Assembly: GCF_030817655.1 (NCBI RefSeq)
Contig: NZ_JAUSZM010000003.1
Coordinates: 1,612,001-1,676,000 of the forward strand
Length of the DNA stretch: 64,000 nt
From: Streptomyces sp. V4I2
GTDB lineage: Bacteria; Actinomycetota; Actinomycetes; Streptomycetales; Streptomycetaceae
Direction of reading: 5' to 3'
Position numbers and translations under genes: made by a program. Each line of letters starts with the position of its first letter. Position 1 is the stretch's first letter. The notes beneath the pieces were generated by a model. The model was given only the letters and a program-made list of their open reading frames with translations, ran no database searches and was not told where the DNA came from. Below are positions 41,750-50,912 of the stretch, one piece after another.

Positions 41750-42268
41750 ATGAAGTCAGGCATTACGCCCTGGGGCGGGCCGACCACGGTACGGCGGGCC
41801 GTGGCGCGGGACGCCAAGCGGCTCACGCGGCTCGTGCGGGGCTCACGCGCCTACGAAGGGCAGTACGCGGCCATGGTCGCGGACTACCGGGTGGGTCCCG
41901 ACTACATCGAGACCCACCGCGTCTTCGTGGCCGTCGCCGCCGACGAGTACGAAAACCGTGTCCTCGGGTTCTACTCACTCGTCCTCGCCCCGCCGGAGCT
42001 CGACCTGCTGTTCGTCGCCGACGGAGCACAGGGACGCGGCATCGGGCGGCTGCTCGTCGCGCACATGAAGTCCGAGGCCCGCACCGCCGGGCTCGACCGG
42101 GTCCGGGTGGTGTCGCACCCTCCCGCCGAGGGCTTCTACCGCAGCGTGGGCGCGGTGCACACCGGGACCGCGCCCGCGAACCCACCCGCTGTGGCGTGGG
42201 ACCGGCCCGAGCTGGAGCTCCATATTCCGCGGGTGCCGACCTGTCCGAGTCCGGGCGAGCCCGGCTGA
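41750..42268 (+). CDS. GNAT-family N-acetyltransferase, possibly leaderless
   Basis: A 172-residue acetyltransferase. The acetyl-CoA loop is GAQGRGIGRLLVAHM (near 94), preceded by the strand LVLAPPELDLLFVAD. It would acetylate an amine or protein N-terminus using acetyl-CoA; the substrate is unknown. No ribosome site is seen before ATG 41750, but TAATAC (41737-41742) lies 7 nt upstream as a -10 box, so the mRNA may be leaderless. GTG 41732 would be an alternative start for a 178-residue form. It is a single-gene unit after the copper oxidase gene. Confidence 0.82.
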   Translation: MKSGITPWGGPTTVRRAVARDAKRLTRLVRGSRAYEGQYAAMVADYRVGPDYIETHRVFVAVAADEYENRVLGFYSLVLAPPELDLLFVADGAQGRGIGRLLVAHMKSEARTAGLDRVRVVSHPPAEGFYRSVGAVHTGTAPANPPAVAWDRPELELHIPRVPTCPSPGEPG

Positions 42269-42763
42269 AGGTGGTGCGGCCCCACTGAGGGGTGATGGTG
42301 AACGACGTACCGCACTCCGCCATACGACGGGTCAGTCGCGTCATTCGAGCTTGCAGCGCACGCCGGCTGAGCGGATGCCGCGCGTCGCCGAGCAGCAGGC
42401 ACAGGTCGTGGCAGCACCAAGGGTGCCTCACGGCCTGGATGAGCTCCAGAAGAATCCTCTGGGAGCCGTGCTTCACGTTCGGTCTGAGCTGCGGAAATTC
42501 ATGGGTGCCGTCCGTGGCATGAAGCGGGGAAAGCTCTGCCAGCCAGCGACGCTCGGCGGCTATGCCTGGGTCGGCCGACGGTGAATCCATCGGCTCGTCA
42601 AGGGTCTGAGGGATGAGCATGACCGGAACCCGACGTAGTGCAGACAGTGCATGCCCCCTCAAAGCATCGGGGTATCGCTGAGCCGCGTACAGGTGCTGCG
42701 GTGTTCATAAAGTGCTCAACCAGTGGTCATGATCACCGCGAAGGCGGCTGCCGGGCGGAGACG
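42269..42763. other. Gene-poor region with a degenerate reading frame
   Basis: These 495 bp have lower GC and no intact gene. On the minus strand a frame around 42662-42290 gives plausible protein-like stretches (ILLELIQAVRHPWCCHDLCL; TRLTRRMAECGTSFTITPQ), with no ribosome site and no recognised family; it runs on antisense into the GNAT gene. It may be the remnant of a decayed gene. I see no repeat or mobile-element end. Confidence 0.4.
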
Positions 42764-42979
42764 TCAGCTCTCGGGTGACTGCTCGAGCATCGCGCGGGTC
42801 AGGACGTTGCCGCCGATGCCCCAGCCGCCGTCGGTGACCTCCTCGACGAGGACCATGGTGTTGGCGCGGGCCCGTTCGCCGTATATCTCGACGTAGAGCT
42901 CGGTGGTGCGGGTGACGATCTTCTCCTTCTGCTTCTCGTCGAGGGTGCCGGCAGGGACCTTGAAGTTGGCGAACGGCAT
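42764..42979 (-). CDS. 4-oxalocrotonate tautomerase-family small protein
   Basis: A 71-residue protein beginning MPFANFKVPAGTLDEKQKEK. Pro2 becomes the N-terminal catalytic proline after methionine removal, as in the tautomerase superfamily. The helix EKIVTRTTELYVEIYGERAR and strand TMVLVEEV fit the beta-alpha-beta fold. Such hexameric enzymes catalyse keto-enol tautomerisation or dehalogenation. ATG 42979 has GAGAAA upstream. It is 63 nt downstream of the SDR gene on the same strand, so cotranscription is likely. The physiological substrate is unknown. Confidence 0.85.
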   Translation of the reverse strand: MPFANFKVPAGTLDEKQKEKIVTRTTELYVEIYGERARANTMVLVEEVTDGGWGIGGNVLTRAMLEQSPES

Positions 42980-43042
42980 GGCGTTTCTCTTTTCTCGGAT
43001 GGGGTGGGTGCGGAGCACGGACGGCAAAGGCGCCGCGGTCGG

Positions 43043-43825
43043 TCAGATGATGCCGCCGTTGGCGCGGATGACCTGGCCGTTGACCCAGTGGCCTGCCGGG
43101 GAGGCGAGGAAGGCGACGACCTCGGCGATGTCGGCGGGGGTGCCGAGGCGTTCCAGCGGGGGCTGGGCGGCCAGGCGGGCGATGGTCTCCTCGTCCTTGC
43201 CCTCGAGGAACAGGTCGGTGGCGGTGGGGCCGGGGGCCACGGCGTTGACGGTGACGTCCCGGCCGCGCAGCTCTCGGGCGAGAATCATCGTGAGCGCCTC
43301 GATGGCACTCTTACTGGCGCTGTAGGCGCCGTAACCGGGAAACGCCAGGCCGACCACGGACGTGGAGAACGTGACCATCGCCCCGCCGCTGCGGATCCTC
43401 CGGGCGGTCTGCTGGGCGACGACGAAGCTCCCGCGGATGTTGGTGCGGTGGACCGCGTCCAGCTCCGCCAGGTCCAGGTCGGCGACCGGGGACAGGTACA
43501 GTCGGCCGGCCGCGTGGACGACCACGTCGACGCCGCCGAACTCGGACTCGGCGGTGTCGAACAGCGCGGCCACCTGCTGCTCGTCGGCGACGTCGGCCTG
43601 GACGGCGACCGCCCGGCCGCCGTCGGCGGTGACCTCCTTGACGCTGGCCTCGGCCAGATCACGGTTGCCCGCGTAGCCGACCACGACGGCGAATCCGTCG
43701 GCGGCCAGCCGGGTCACCGTCTCGCGGCCGATACCGCGGGAGCCTCCGGTGACGACGGCGACGCGGGGCCGGTCCGCAGGCTGGTCGAGCGCGGTGCGAC
43801 TGGTCGCCGCTTCTTGGATGGACAT
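43043..43825 (-). CDS. SDR-family oxidoreductase (3-oxoacyl-ACP reductase-like)
   Basis: A 260-residue classical SDR. The cofactor motif is VTGGSRGIGRET (TGxxxGxG, near 25-36), structural VHAAG is near 101, and the catalytic Ser-Tyr-Lys set is STSVVGLAFPGYGAYSASKS. The C-terminus VNGQVIRANGGII is typical. It should reduce a keto group with NADPH. AGGAG precedes ATG 43825. The gene is divergent from an MmyB-like regulator gene, a recurrent actinobacterial arrangement in which the regulator controls the SDR. The tautomerase gene follows. Confidence 0.9.
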   Translation of the reverse strand: MSIQEAATSRTALDQPADRPRVAVVTGGSRGIGRETVTRLAADGFAVVVGYAGNRDLAEASVKEVTADGGRAVAVQADVADEQQVAALFDTAESEFGGVDVVVHAAGRLYLSPVADLDLAELDAVHRTNIRGSFVVAQQTARRIRSGGAMVTFSTSVVGLAFPGYGAYSASKSAIEALTMILARELRGRDVTVNAVAPGPTATDLFLEGKDEETIARLAAQPPLERLGTPADIAEVVAFLASPAGHWVNGQVIRANGGII

Positions 43826-43968
43826 AGGAGACTCCTGCGAGAGATGCCGGATGCGGGATGCACCGGCGGGTGGGTCGTGGTGGGGGGCGTCGGTGTCGGC
43901 ACCGGCAGCTCCCTGCTTGCGTCTCCAGCGTGGGCCGGTGCTGCCGCGCCAGCCAGGGCTGTCTCCAC

Positions 43969-43989
43969 CCAGGGGTTGCCACCCCCTGG
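43969..43989. promoter_or_regulatory. Palindrome between SDR and MmyB-like regulator
   Basis: CCAGGGG (43969-43975) and CCCCTGG (43983-43989) form perfect 7-bp arms around TTGCCAC in the shared promoter region of the SDR and regulator genes. The location fits an operator for the regulator at 44023. Confidence 0.5.
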
Positions 43990-44022
43990 CTCGGGACGCC
44001 GGTGCGCGTGACGATAGGGAGC

Positions 44023-44895
44023 GTGAACCACTCCGAACTCGCCGCGTTCCTGAAGTCCCGGCGCGCCCGAATCCGCCCCTCCGACGTCGGCCTGCCCACG
44101 GGGCCACGGCGCCGGGTGCCGGGACTGCGACGCGAGGAGGTCTCCCAACTGGCAGGCCTGTCCGCCGACTACTACACCGAGTTGGAACGGGGCCGCGGCG
44201 CCCAGCCCTCGGCTCAGGTGCTGGCCGCTCTGGCCCGGGCGCTGCGACTGAACGGCGACGAACGCGACCACCTGTTCCACCTCGCCGACCGGATGGTTCC
44301 CCCGGCTGCGCACGGCCCGACCGCGCATGTCCAGCCGGCCCTGCTCGGCCTGCTGGACCAGCTCACCACCACGCCCGCCCAGGTCATCACCGACCTGCAC
44401 GAAACCCTGGTGCAGAACCACCTGGCCGTCGCCCTCGTCGGCCGGCCTCCGGCGCTGCGCGGCCCCGAAGCAAGCTTCGTCCACCGCTGGTTCACCGATC
44501 CTGACGCCCGTGCCCTCTACCCGGCCGAGGACCACCCCCACCATTCGCGGGTCTTCGTCGCCGATCTCCAGGCGGTCGCCGCACGACGCGGCGGCGACAC
44601 CGGAGTGCACGAGATGGTGGCCGCGCTGCGACGGCGCAGTGCAGAGTTCGCCGCCCTGTGGGACACCCACGACGTCGGCCTCCGACGGACCGACCACAAA
44701 CGCATCGTGCACGCCACACTCGGCGTCATCGAGCTGGACTGCCACAGCCTGTTCAGCGAGGACGGACGTCAGCGTCTGCTGTGGTTCAGCGCCCCGCCGG
44801 GCAGCGAAGGCGCGGCCCAGCTACAGCTTCTCTCCGTCATCGGCACCCAGGACATGACTCCCGGCGCGAACGAACTCGGACGTCCGCAGGCCTGA
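44023..44895 (+). CDS. XRE-type MmyB-like transcriptional regulator 1
   Basis: A 290-residue regulator. The N-terminal Cro/C1-type HTH includes RRVPGLRREEVSQLAGLSAD and YYTELERGRG, and the C-terminal 170 residues form the MmyB-like ligand-binding domain (DLHETLVQNHLAVALVG, then FHL-type and VIELDCHSLF segments). This family, named after the methylenomycin regulator MmyB, is widespread in actinomycetes and often adjoins SDR genes; the domain binds a fatty-acid-like ligand in one structure. GTG 44023 with AGGGAGC is favoured, while GTG 44008 is also possible. It probably controls the divergent SDR gene through the palindrome between them. Confidence 0.87.
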   Translation: MNHSELAAFLKSRRARIRPSDVGLPTGPRRRVPGLRREEVSQLAGLSADYYTELERGRGAQPSAQVLAALARALRLNGDERDHLFHLADRMVPPAAHGPTAHVQPALLGLLDQLTTTPAQVITDLHETLVQNHLAVALVGRPPALRGPEASFVHRWFTDPDARALYPAEDHPHHSRVFVADLQAVAARRGGDTGVHEMVAALRRRSAEFAALWDTHDVGLRRTDHKRIVHATLGVIELDCHSLFSEDGRQRLLWFSAPPGSEGAAQLQLLSVIGTQDMTPGANELGRPQA

Positions 44896-44905
44896 GCCCG
44901 ACCAG

Positions 44906-44911
44906 CCTAGG
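44906..44911. promoter_or_regulatory. CCTAGG motif upstream of regulator 2
   Basis: CCTAGG in the context AGCCTAGGAGTATC, 60 bp before ATG 44971. CTAG is rare in DNA of this composition; similar extended motifs occur before the genes at 48748 and 50893. Confidence 0.4.
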
Positions 44912-44970
44912 AGTATCGCGGCCACCTTGCACTGCTGCGTCGGACGTGCAGCGGGGCTACCGTCGAGGGC

Positions 44971-45840
44971 ATGGACAGCGACAACCTTCTGGGGCAGTTC
45001 CTGCGAGCCCGACGCGGCCTCGTGCGGCCCGAGGAACAGGGCGTGCCCGTGGTCGGCCACCGCCGTGTGGCGGGCCTGCGCCGGGAGGAAGTGGCCATGC
45101 TGTCCGGGCTGAGCACCGACTACTACGTGCGCCTGGAACAGGGGCGCGAGAGGAACCCGTCGGTGCAGGTGGTCGACGCGCTGGCCCGCACGCTGATGCT
45201 GGACGACGAAGCGGTCGCCCACCTGCATCGGCTGGCCCGGCCCGTGCCGGGACGCTCCCGCAAGAGCACCCGGCGCCGGCAGGTCAGCCCCTCTCTGCTG
45301 CAGATGATGAACGGCTGGACCGACACACCTGCCGTGATCCTGGGGCGCTGTATGGACGTACTGGCCCACAACCCCCTGGGCGGCGCCCTGTTCGCCGGCC
45401 ACACCTACAGCGGGGACCTGATGCGGCTCGTCTTCCTCGACCCCGACGCCCGGGACTTCTACCCGGACTGGGACCGGGTCGCCGCCAACACGGTCGGCGG
45501 CCTGCGCGAGGCGGCGGGAACCGACTACGACGACCCGCAGTTGATCGAGCTGGTGGGCGAACTGTCGCTCAGGAGCGAAGCGTTCCGTACGTTGTGGGCG
45601 CGTCATGACATCCGCCAGAAGAGGCACGAGACGAAACGCTTCCGGCATCCGGTGGTCGGCGAACTCACCCTGAACTACGAGTCGTTGACCATCAACAGCG
45701 CGCCGGGTCAGCAGCTGGTCGTCTACCAGGCCGAGCCCGCCAGCCCTTCCGCCCACGCACTGTCGCTGCTCGGCAGCCTCACGGCGACACAGACGGCGCG
45801 GGCTGCGGATTCCGTGCAGCAGGACATCGCCACGGACTGA
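44971..45840 (+). CDS. XRE-type MmyB-like transcriptional regulator 2
   Basis: A 289-residue paralogue of the preceding regulator with the same plan: HTH GHRRVAGLRREEVAMLSGLS and YYVRLEQGRERNPS, then an MmyB-like domain (DVLAHNPLGGALF, VFLDPDARDFYPDW, GELTLNYESLTI). It is only moderately similar to regulator 1. GAGGG lies just before ATG 44971. The gene is followed directly by truncated SDR remnants, suggesting that its former target gene downstream has decayed. It may instead act on the CCTAGG-type sites noted nearby. Confidence 0.87.
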   Translation: MDSDNLLGQFLRARRGLVRPEEQGVPVVGHRRVAGLRREEVAMLSGLSTDYYVRLEQGRERNPSVQVVDALARTLMLDDEAVAHLHRLARPVPGRSRKSTRRRQVSPSLLQMMNGWTDTPAVILGRCMDVLAHNPLGGALFAGHTYSGDLMRLVFLDPDARDFYPDWDRVAANTVGGLREAAGTDYDDPQLIELVGELSLRSEAFRTLWARHDIRQKRHETKRFRHPVVGELTLNYESLTINSAPGQQLVVYQAEPASPSAHALSLLGSLTATQTARAADSVQQDIATD

Positions 45841-45884
45841 CCGACTTCACTCCGGCCGCCATTCTTTGCCGGGGCTGGCGAGCG

Positions 45885-46640
45885 GTGGTCACCGCCCGCG
45901 ACCCGCGGTCGGTGGCGGACATCGTCGCCCGCCACGAGGACCGAGCGCTGGGCCTCGCCCTCGATGTCACCGACGCCCGACAGATCGACCGGGCCGTCGC
46001 GGCCGCGCAGGAGACCCTCGCCCACATCGACGTACTCGTCAACAACGCGGGCTACGGCTACCTCGCCGCTCTCGAGGAGGGCGAGGACAAGGAGATCCGC
46101 GCCCTGTTCGACACGAACGTCTTCGGTCTCGTGGATGTCACGCGCGGCGTTCTGCCGGGCATGCGCGTCCGTCGCCGCGGCCACGTCGTCAACGTCTCCT
46201 CTCTCGGCGGCCTGGCCGCCTTCGGCGCCACGGGTTACTACCACGCCACCAAGGTCGCCGTCGAAGGACTCTCCGAATCGCTCGCGGCCGAGGTGTCACC
46301 GCTGGGCATCAACGTGACGATCGTCGAGCCCGGAGCCTTCCGCACCAACTGGTCCGGCCCGTCCATGCGCCGGTCGGCCACGCGGATCGACGACTACGCG
46401 GACACCGCCGGCGCCCGCCGCAAGAGCACCCTGGACACCTACGGGCACCAGCCCGGCGACCCGGACCGCGCCGCCGTGGCCATCATCGAAGCGGTGCAGT
46501 CCGAAATCCCGCCGCTGCGCCTGCTGTTGGGCAAGGTCGCCCTTGACGTCGCACTGGCCCGGCTCGACACCCTCCTGGTCGCACGCAACCACGGCACGCT
46601 GCGGACCATGCAGGACACACTGGAGAAGGAAGACATCACC
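45885..46640 (+). pseudogene. SDR oxidoreductase remnant, N-terminus lost
   Basis: The frame from GTG 45885 begins inside an SDR (VVTARDPRSVADIVARHEDR) and keeps VNNAGYGY, the catalytic VSSLGGLAAFGATGYYHATK and VEPGAFRTNW. The first 30 or so residues with the TGxxxGxG cofactor motif are missing; the DNA before it (from 45841) encodes nothing SDR-like. The normal stop is also absent and the frame runs on into a second remnant. Without the cofactor loop it should be inactive. It lies immediately after MmyB-like regulator 2. Confidence 0.7.
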
Positions 46641-47075
46641 ACGCGCAGCACGGCCACGGACATCACGCGCCCGCGGGCCGCGGCCACGGCACTGACCGAG
46701 TTGGCGGAACACCTCGGCCCGATCGACGCGTCCTGCTCTACAGCCCGCTGCCGTCGCTGGACTGGATCAAGCCGGTCAACCACACCACCTCCGAGGACGT
46801 CCGACTGTCACTGGGCCTGAGCCTCCTCGGCGCCATCGACGCGGTTCAGGCCGTGCTGCCCGCCATGCGGGAGCGTGGCCGGGGAACCCTGCTGTTCACC
46901 ACGGGCGGTGCCGCCGTCGCCCCCAGCGCCGCGCGTGCCAGTTCCGCCGTCTCCTACTGCGCGGAGGTGGCGTACGCCCGTCTGCTGCACGAGAAGTTGG
47001 AACCCGAAGGCATACGGGTGGCCCACACCGCGATCGTCGGCGCACTGGGCCCCGGGCTGCAGCACGAACATCGGT
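46641..47075 (+). pseudogene. Second SDR-like remnant, truncated and frameshifted
   Basis: After the first remnant, the same frame encodes TALTELAEHLGPID, then a frameshift near 46730 switches to LLYSPLPSLDWIKPV, LGAIDAVQAVLPAMRERGRG, TLLFTTGGAAVAPSA and AYARLLHEKLEPEGIRVAHT. This reads as a second SDR lacking its N-terminus and ending abruptly near 47070, where it meets the end of an oppositely oriented ATPase remnant. The junction implies a deletion or rearrangement. Confidence 0.65.
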
Positions 47076-47824
47076 CTGGGCGCACACCTCCAGCGCCGTG
47101 CGATGGTCCTGGCTCGGGGGATCGCCCACGAGTTGCGGCAGCAGTGTCGCGATCACGTCCAGGCCGGGTGCCCAGTCGGCCGCCCGAGGTGTCCCTTCCG
47201 CGTCCTGTCGGCCGGCGACCGCCACCGCCAGGGACAGGGACAGGGACAGGGCCAGCGGATTGCCGCCGGTGAAGGACAACAGCGCGTGGTGTGCCTCGGC
47301 TGGGACACCCCGTGCCCGCAGGAACGTCGTGGCGTCGTCCTGGGCCAGGTTCCGCAGCGGCACCACGCGCAGCAGGTCGGCCCACCCCGGGTCCGCGACC
47401 CAGCGCAGGTCGGGGGCCGTACGTCCGGCGACCACCGCGACCGCGCCCAGCGGGAGCCGCGGCAGGAAGTGCTCCCACAACCAGTTTCCAGACCCTGGCA
47501 GTGCTCGAAGGTGTCGACCAGGAGCACCGATCCCGGCTCACCGGTCGCCTTGCCCGCGGCCTGCTCGAAGTCCTCCGGCGTCGCGGGAACCGTACGGCCG
47601 TCCACCTCGACGACCAGCCGTCCGGCCTCCCGCGCATCGAGAGCGAACCGCCTCAGCAACGTGGAATTGCCGATCCCACCGGGGCCATGCAGCTAGAACA
47701 CGGGCGAAGAACCGGGGTCTTCGTCGAGTGCGGAACGGAACAGGGCCCGCTCCGCCGCCTGCCCGACGAAAGCCCGGTCCCGCGCGGCGACCACAAGGTC
47801 ACCTAAAGAGCGGCCGTCCCCCAT
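47060..47824 (-). pseudogene. Remnant of an AAA/NACHT-like ATPase regulator (LuxR or AfsR-like)
   Basis: From ATG 47824 the minus strand reads MGDGRSLGDLVVAARDRAFV and then VGQAAERALFRSALDEDPGS, typical of the start of the ATPase domain in LuxR/AfsR-like regulators. A TAG at about 47693-47695 interrupts the frame. The following Walker A is degenerate (GPGGIGNST, Lys to Asn). A frameshift near 47480 precedes FLPRLPLGAVAVVAGRTAPD and VPLRNLAQDDATTFLRARGV. The HTH C-terminus is absent. It includes a TTA codon near its start. It is a clear dead gene, cut off where it meets the SDR remnant. Confidence 0.7.
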
Positions 47825-47986
47825 GTTCGTGAGCCCCTCTTGACCGAACCCGACCTCGTACATGGCCGAACAGCCCACGGCGCACCTCTCGTTGCCATCG
47901 AAGGGTTGAAAGGCGCGTCGCTGTGCGGCAGTTCACGCCGTCGGCGGGGAACCAACCGGCCCGCAGGGCCGCCGACGGCCGCGACG

Positions 47987-48748
47987 CTACGGCCGCTGCC
48001 GCGCAGGCCGGATGACCATCTCGTTGACGTCGACATCGGCGGGCTGGTCGATCGCGTAGGAGATCGCGCGAGCAATGGCATCGGGCGGGATGGCAGCCGA
48101 GCGGTAGGCCTTCATCGCCGCCGCGGCTCCCGGTTCGGTGATGGTGTCGGCCAGTTCGGACTCCACGACGCCAGGTGAGACGGTCGTGACCCGGATGAAC
48201 GGCTCCGCCTCCTGCCGCAGGCCTTCCGTGATCGCCCAGGCCGCGTACTTCGTGGCGCAGTACACAGCGGCCGTGGGGACCACGGAGTAGGCACCGATCG
48301 ACGCGATGGTGATGAAGTGCCCGCTGCTCTGGCGCTGGAAGTGCGGCATGGCCGCGGCGATGCCGTGCAGCAGTCCCTTGACGTTGACATCGATCATCTG
48401 GTCCCACTCGTCCACCAGCAGTGAGTCGAGGCGCGACAGCGGCATGACGCCGGCGTTGTTGACGATCACGTCGATGCGCCCTTGAGCCGTCACCGTTTCG
48501 TCGACGAACCTGGCCACGTCGGCCCGGTCGGTGACGTCGAGACGGCGTACGTCGATGCTGCCGCCCTCCGCCCGGACGCTCTTGGCCAGGTCGGCCAGCC
48601 GATCCTCTCGACGCGCACCGGCGACGACGTGGTGGCCTTCCGCGGCGAGCCGCCTGGCGATGCCTTCGCCGATGCCGCTCGTGGCACCCGTGACGAGTAC
48701 GACCTTCCGGTTGCCCTGCTCTTGTGTCTGCGACGTTGTCCGTGTCAC
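47987..48748 (-). CDS. SDR-family oxidoreductase, intact
   Basis: A 253-residue classical SDR. VLVTGATSGIGEGIARRLAA (cofactor motif), VNNAGVMPLSRLDSL, and SIGAYSVVPTAAVYCATKYA (catalytic Ser, Tyr, Lys) are intact, with VSPGVVESEL after the active site. GTG 48748 has GGAGG at 5-9 nt upstream. The frame is open far upstream but only through the neighbouring pseudogene. It is the only complete enzyme gene in the decayed 45.8-49.8 kb stretch. A CCTAGG-containing motif lies about 98 bp upstream of its start. Confidence 0.88.
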   Translation of the reverse strand: MTRTTSQTQEQGNRKVVLVTGATSGIGEGIARRLAAEGHHVVAGARREDRLADLAKSVRAEGGSIDVRRLDVTDRADVARFVDETVTAQGRIDVIVNNAGVMPLSRLDSLLVDEWDQMIDVNVKGLLHGIAAAMPHFQRQSSGHFITIASIGAYSVVPTAAVYCATKYAAWAITEGLRQEAEPFIRVTTVSPGVVESELADTITEPGAAAAMKAYRSAAIPPDAIARAISYAIDQPADVDVNEMVIRPARQRP

Positions 48749-48845
48749 CGCGTCCTCCTTGCTCGGTCGGGGCACCAGCCCCGCCAACGGTTCGTTCACC
48801 TGCGAACTTGCCGTTCTTTGGAGGACGGGAGAAGGCCGGGATCTT

Positions 48846-48851
48846 CCTAGG
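48846..48851. promoter_or_regulatory. CCTAGG motif upstream of the intact SDR gene
   Basis: Context GATCTTCCTAGGAGTGCC; the left half GATCTTCCTAGG matches, on the opposite strand, the motif at 50997-51002. It may be an operator for one of the local regulators. Confidence 0.4.
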
Positions 48852-48879
48852 AGTGCCGCACCCACCAGCTGGCGCCGGC

Positions 48880-49710
48880 TCAGGGGGTCAAGTCCGTGGC
48901 GATCCACTCGGTGACCGAGCCGTGGCGGGGCTTCCAGCCGAGAATGTCGAGAATGTCGCGGGCTCGTGTGGCGCGGACGCGACTGTTGGAGGCCAGGGCC
49001 CCGCCGGTGAAAGCGGGCCCCCAGAAGGCGCCGGCGGCCTCGATGTTCCAGGGCTCGGGGCCGTCGAGGCCGAGTGCCTCGGCGATCGCGGCAGCCAGCC
49101 CCACGAGTGATTCCTCCCCGTTCTCGGCGAAGTAGAAGGTGCCGGCAGTCGACCCTTCGAGGGCGAGGAGGTAGAGGTCGGCGAGATCCTCCACATGGAC
49201 GGTCGACCAGATGTTCCGGCCGGCGCCGACATGGCGAACGACGCCGCTGTGCCGGGCCTGTGCGACCAGGGCGGCAATATGCACCTCGTTGCGGGCGGGG
49301 CCGAGCCCGCGACCGTAGATCATGGCCGGGCACAGGACCGAGGGCCGGATCCCGGCCCCGGCCGAATCCAGGACCAGGCGGTCGATGGCGGCCCTGGCTG
49401 CTCGGACCGGGTGCTTGGGCTGCCAGGTGGAGCCGGGGTCGTGGATGTCGTCACCGTACGGCTGTTCGTTCCGCTCTCCTCCGGCGCGTCTCCGACGACG
49501 CCCGAGCCGCTGGTGTGGACGAACGGCTTGCCGGAGCCCGCCAGGCCGACCCTGAGCGCCTCCACGGCGGCACGGTGGTCGCTGTGCGCGGCATTGATCA
49601 CGCCGTCGGCCCGGCGGGCATGCTCGGTGAGCAGGTCGCTGTCGTCCAGTGAGCCGACGACGGGTTCGACGCCCGACGCCGCGAGTGCGCCGGCGAGAGA
49701 TCTCCTGAGC
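48880..49710 (-). pseudogene. NAD-dependent epimerase/dehydratase remnant
   Basis: The minus strand encodes LRRSLAGALAASGVEPVVGS, NAAHSDHRAAVEALRVGLAG and FVHTSGSGVVGDAPEE in one frame, then a frameshift near 49460 leads to GDDIHDPGSTWQPKHPV and MIYGRGLGPARNEVHIAALV (from 49323). These are the middle and C-terminal parts of an extended SDR (NAD-dependent epimerase family, with YG-type motif and THSGSG-like strand). The N-terminal Rossmann motif is missing, with a TAG upstream of the first segment. Two lesions make a nonfunctional gene likely, although the 147-codon tail is still open. Confidence 0.7.
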
Positions 49711-49843
49711 TCGGCCTACTGGGCGTTCACGCCGTCAGAGTGCGCTGACCGCCACCGGACCGGGAAAAAGGCTTGCGCTTTCGGCAAGTTCCGGACAGGT
49801 CGAGGAGAGGGCGCACGAACGGGCCTGTGCCCCCATCCGTGTG

Positions 49844-50893
49844 TCAGACGGCGACGAGCTCCATACCGAAGTAACCGCCACCCACGGGGTACGTCTGCGA
49901 GCGGCGCCATCCCGAGGCCGCGAAGAGCGCGTCGAACTCGTCCAGATCGCGTTCCATGCCGTTGGTCATGGTGAGCATGGCCATGTCCGCCCGGGTGGTG
50001 AAGTCGGGCTTGCCGATCTCGCCGATGACCATCTCCACGACCAGTGCGCGTCCCCCCTCGTTCGCGGCCGACCGGCAATTCCGCAGGATCGTCGTGCACT
50101 GGGTGTCGTCCCAGTCGTGCAGGATCGTCTTCAGCAGGTAGAGGTCCGCGGGAGGAACCGCCGCGAAGAAGTCGCCCGCCACCGCGGAGAAGCGGTCGGA
50201 CAGACCACGCTTCCCGGCGGCGCCGCTTGCGCCCTCGACGACGTGAGGCAGGTCGAGCACCTGCCCCCTCAGCTCTGGGTCGGCCTCCATCAGCGCCAGG
50301 ACGAAATCACCGTTCGCACCGCCGACATCGACAACGGTCGACACACCGGCGGTCGAGACCGCGCCGACGGCGCCCTGTGTCACCAGGCCGGACAGGTCTC
50401 CCATCGCCTGAGCGAACAGCGCGGCCTCGTCGGCGTTCTCCGGTCGCGCGAAGTACTCGAAAATGTCCGCTCCCAGCGCCTTCTCGGTCTGCGCGGCCCC
50501 TTGCCGCACCGCCTCGGGGAAGTGGGCCCAGGACTGCCAGTGCGAGGGTCCCGTCTGGGTCAGTACCAGCGAGCGCAGGGAGCCGGGAACTCCTGAACGC
50601 AACAGCCGGCCTCGCCCGGTGAGAGCAAAACGATGATCTCCCTCGTGGCTCAACAGGCCCACCGACGAGGCCGCGCGCATCAGCCGGTACGTTGCCGACG
50701 GATGACTCCCCTCGGTCTCGGCCACCTCTTCGGCCGTCATGGCGCCGTCGGCCAGATGATCCGCTATCTGCAGCGCGACCAAGGCCCGCAGGGTCTGGGC
50801 GACGACGAGGCCACTCAGCAGGTCGAGAACAGCGGCAGCATCCGCTGCGGGATCGCTCGGCACGACGTCAGTGCCACGCGTCATGTCAGTCAT
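49844..50893 (-). CDS. SAM-dependent O-methyltransferase (acetylserotonin O-MT/DmpM-like family)
   Basis: A 349-residue methyltransferase. An N-terminal winged-helix dimerisation domain (VAQTLRALVALQIADHLADG near 35-54) precedes a class I SAM domain with VVDVGGANGDFVLAL, and LKTILHDWDDTQCTTILRNC carries the catalytic His-Asp of small-molecule O-methyltransferases. Such enzymes methylate hydroxyl groups of aromatic or polyketide metabolites. ATG 50893 gives MTDMTRG; GAGAGG lies about 11-16 nt upstream. The leader contains three 11-bp tandem repeats and a CCTAGG motif, shared with the divergent AraC regulator gene. It is a stand-alone tailoring enzyme gene whose substrate is unknown. Confidence 0.88.
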   Translation of the reverse strand: MTDMTRGTDVVPSDPAADAAAVLDLLSGLVVAQTLRALVALQIADHLADGAMTAEEVAETEGSHPSATYRLMRAASSVGLLSHEGDHRFALTGRGRLLRSGVPGSLRSLVLTQTGPSHWQSWAHFPEAVRQGAAQTEKALGADIFEYFARPENADEAALFAQAMGDLSGLVTQGAVGAVSTAGVSTVVDVGGANGDFVLALMEADPELRGQVLDLPHVVEGASGAAGKRGLSDRFSAVAGDFFAAVPPADLYLLKTILHDWDDTQCTTILRNCRSAANEGGRALVVEMVIGEIGKPDFTTRADMAMLTMTNGMERDLDEFDALFAASGWRRSQTYPVGGGYFGMELVAV

Positions 50894-50912
50894 GACAGCT
50901 GGAAACCTCTCA

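Noticed and set aside
41823..42662. Intact 279-codon minus-strand gene
   Set aside because: The first part is protein-like, but it runs antisense through the GNAT gene, has no ribosome site and no family; treated as a probable remnant.
45885..46820. Functional 311-residue SDR
   Set aside because: The TGxxxGxG cofactor motif is missing and the tail is a fusion to a second remnant followed by a frameshift.
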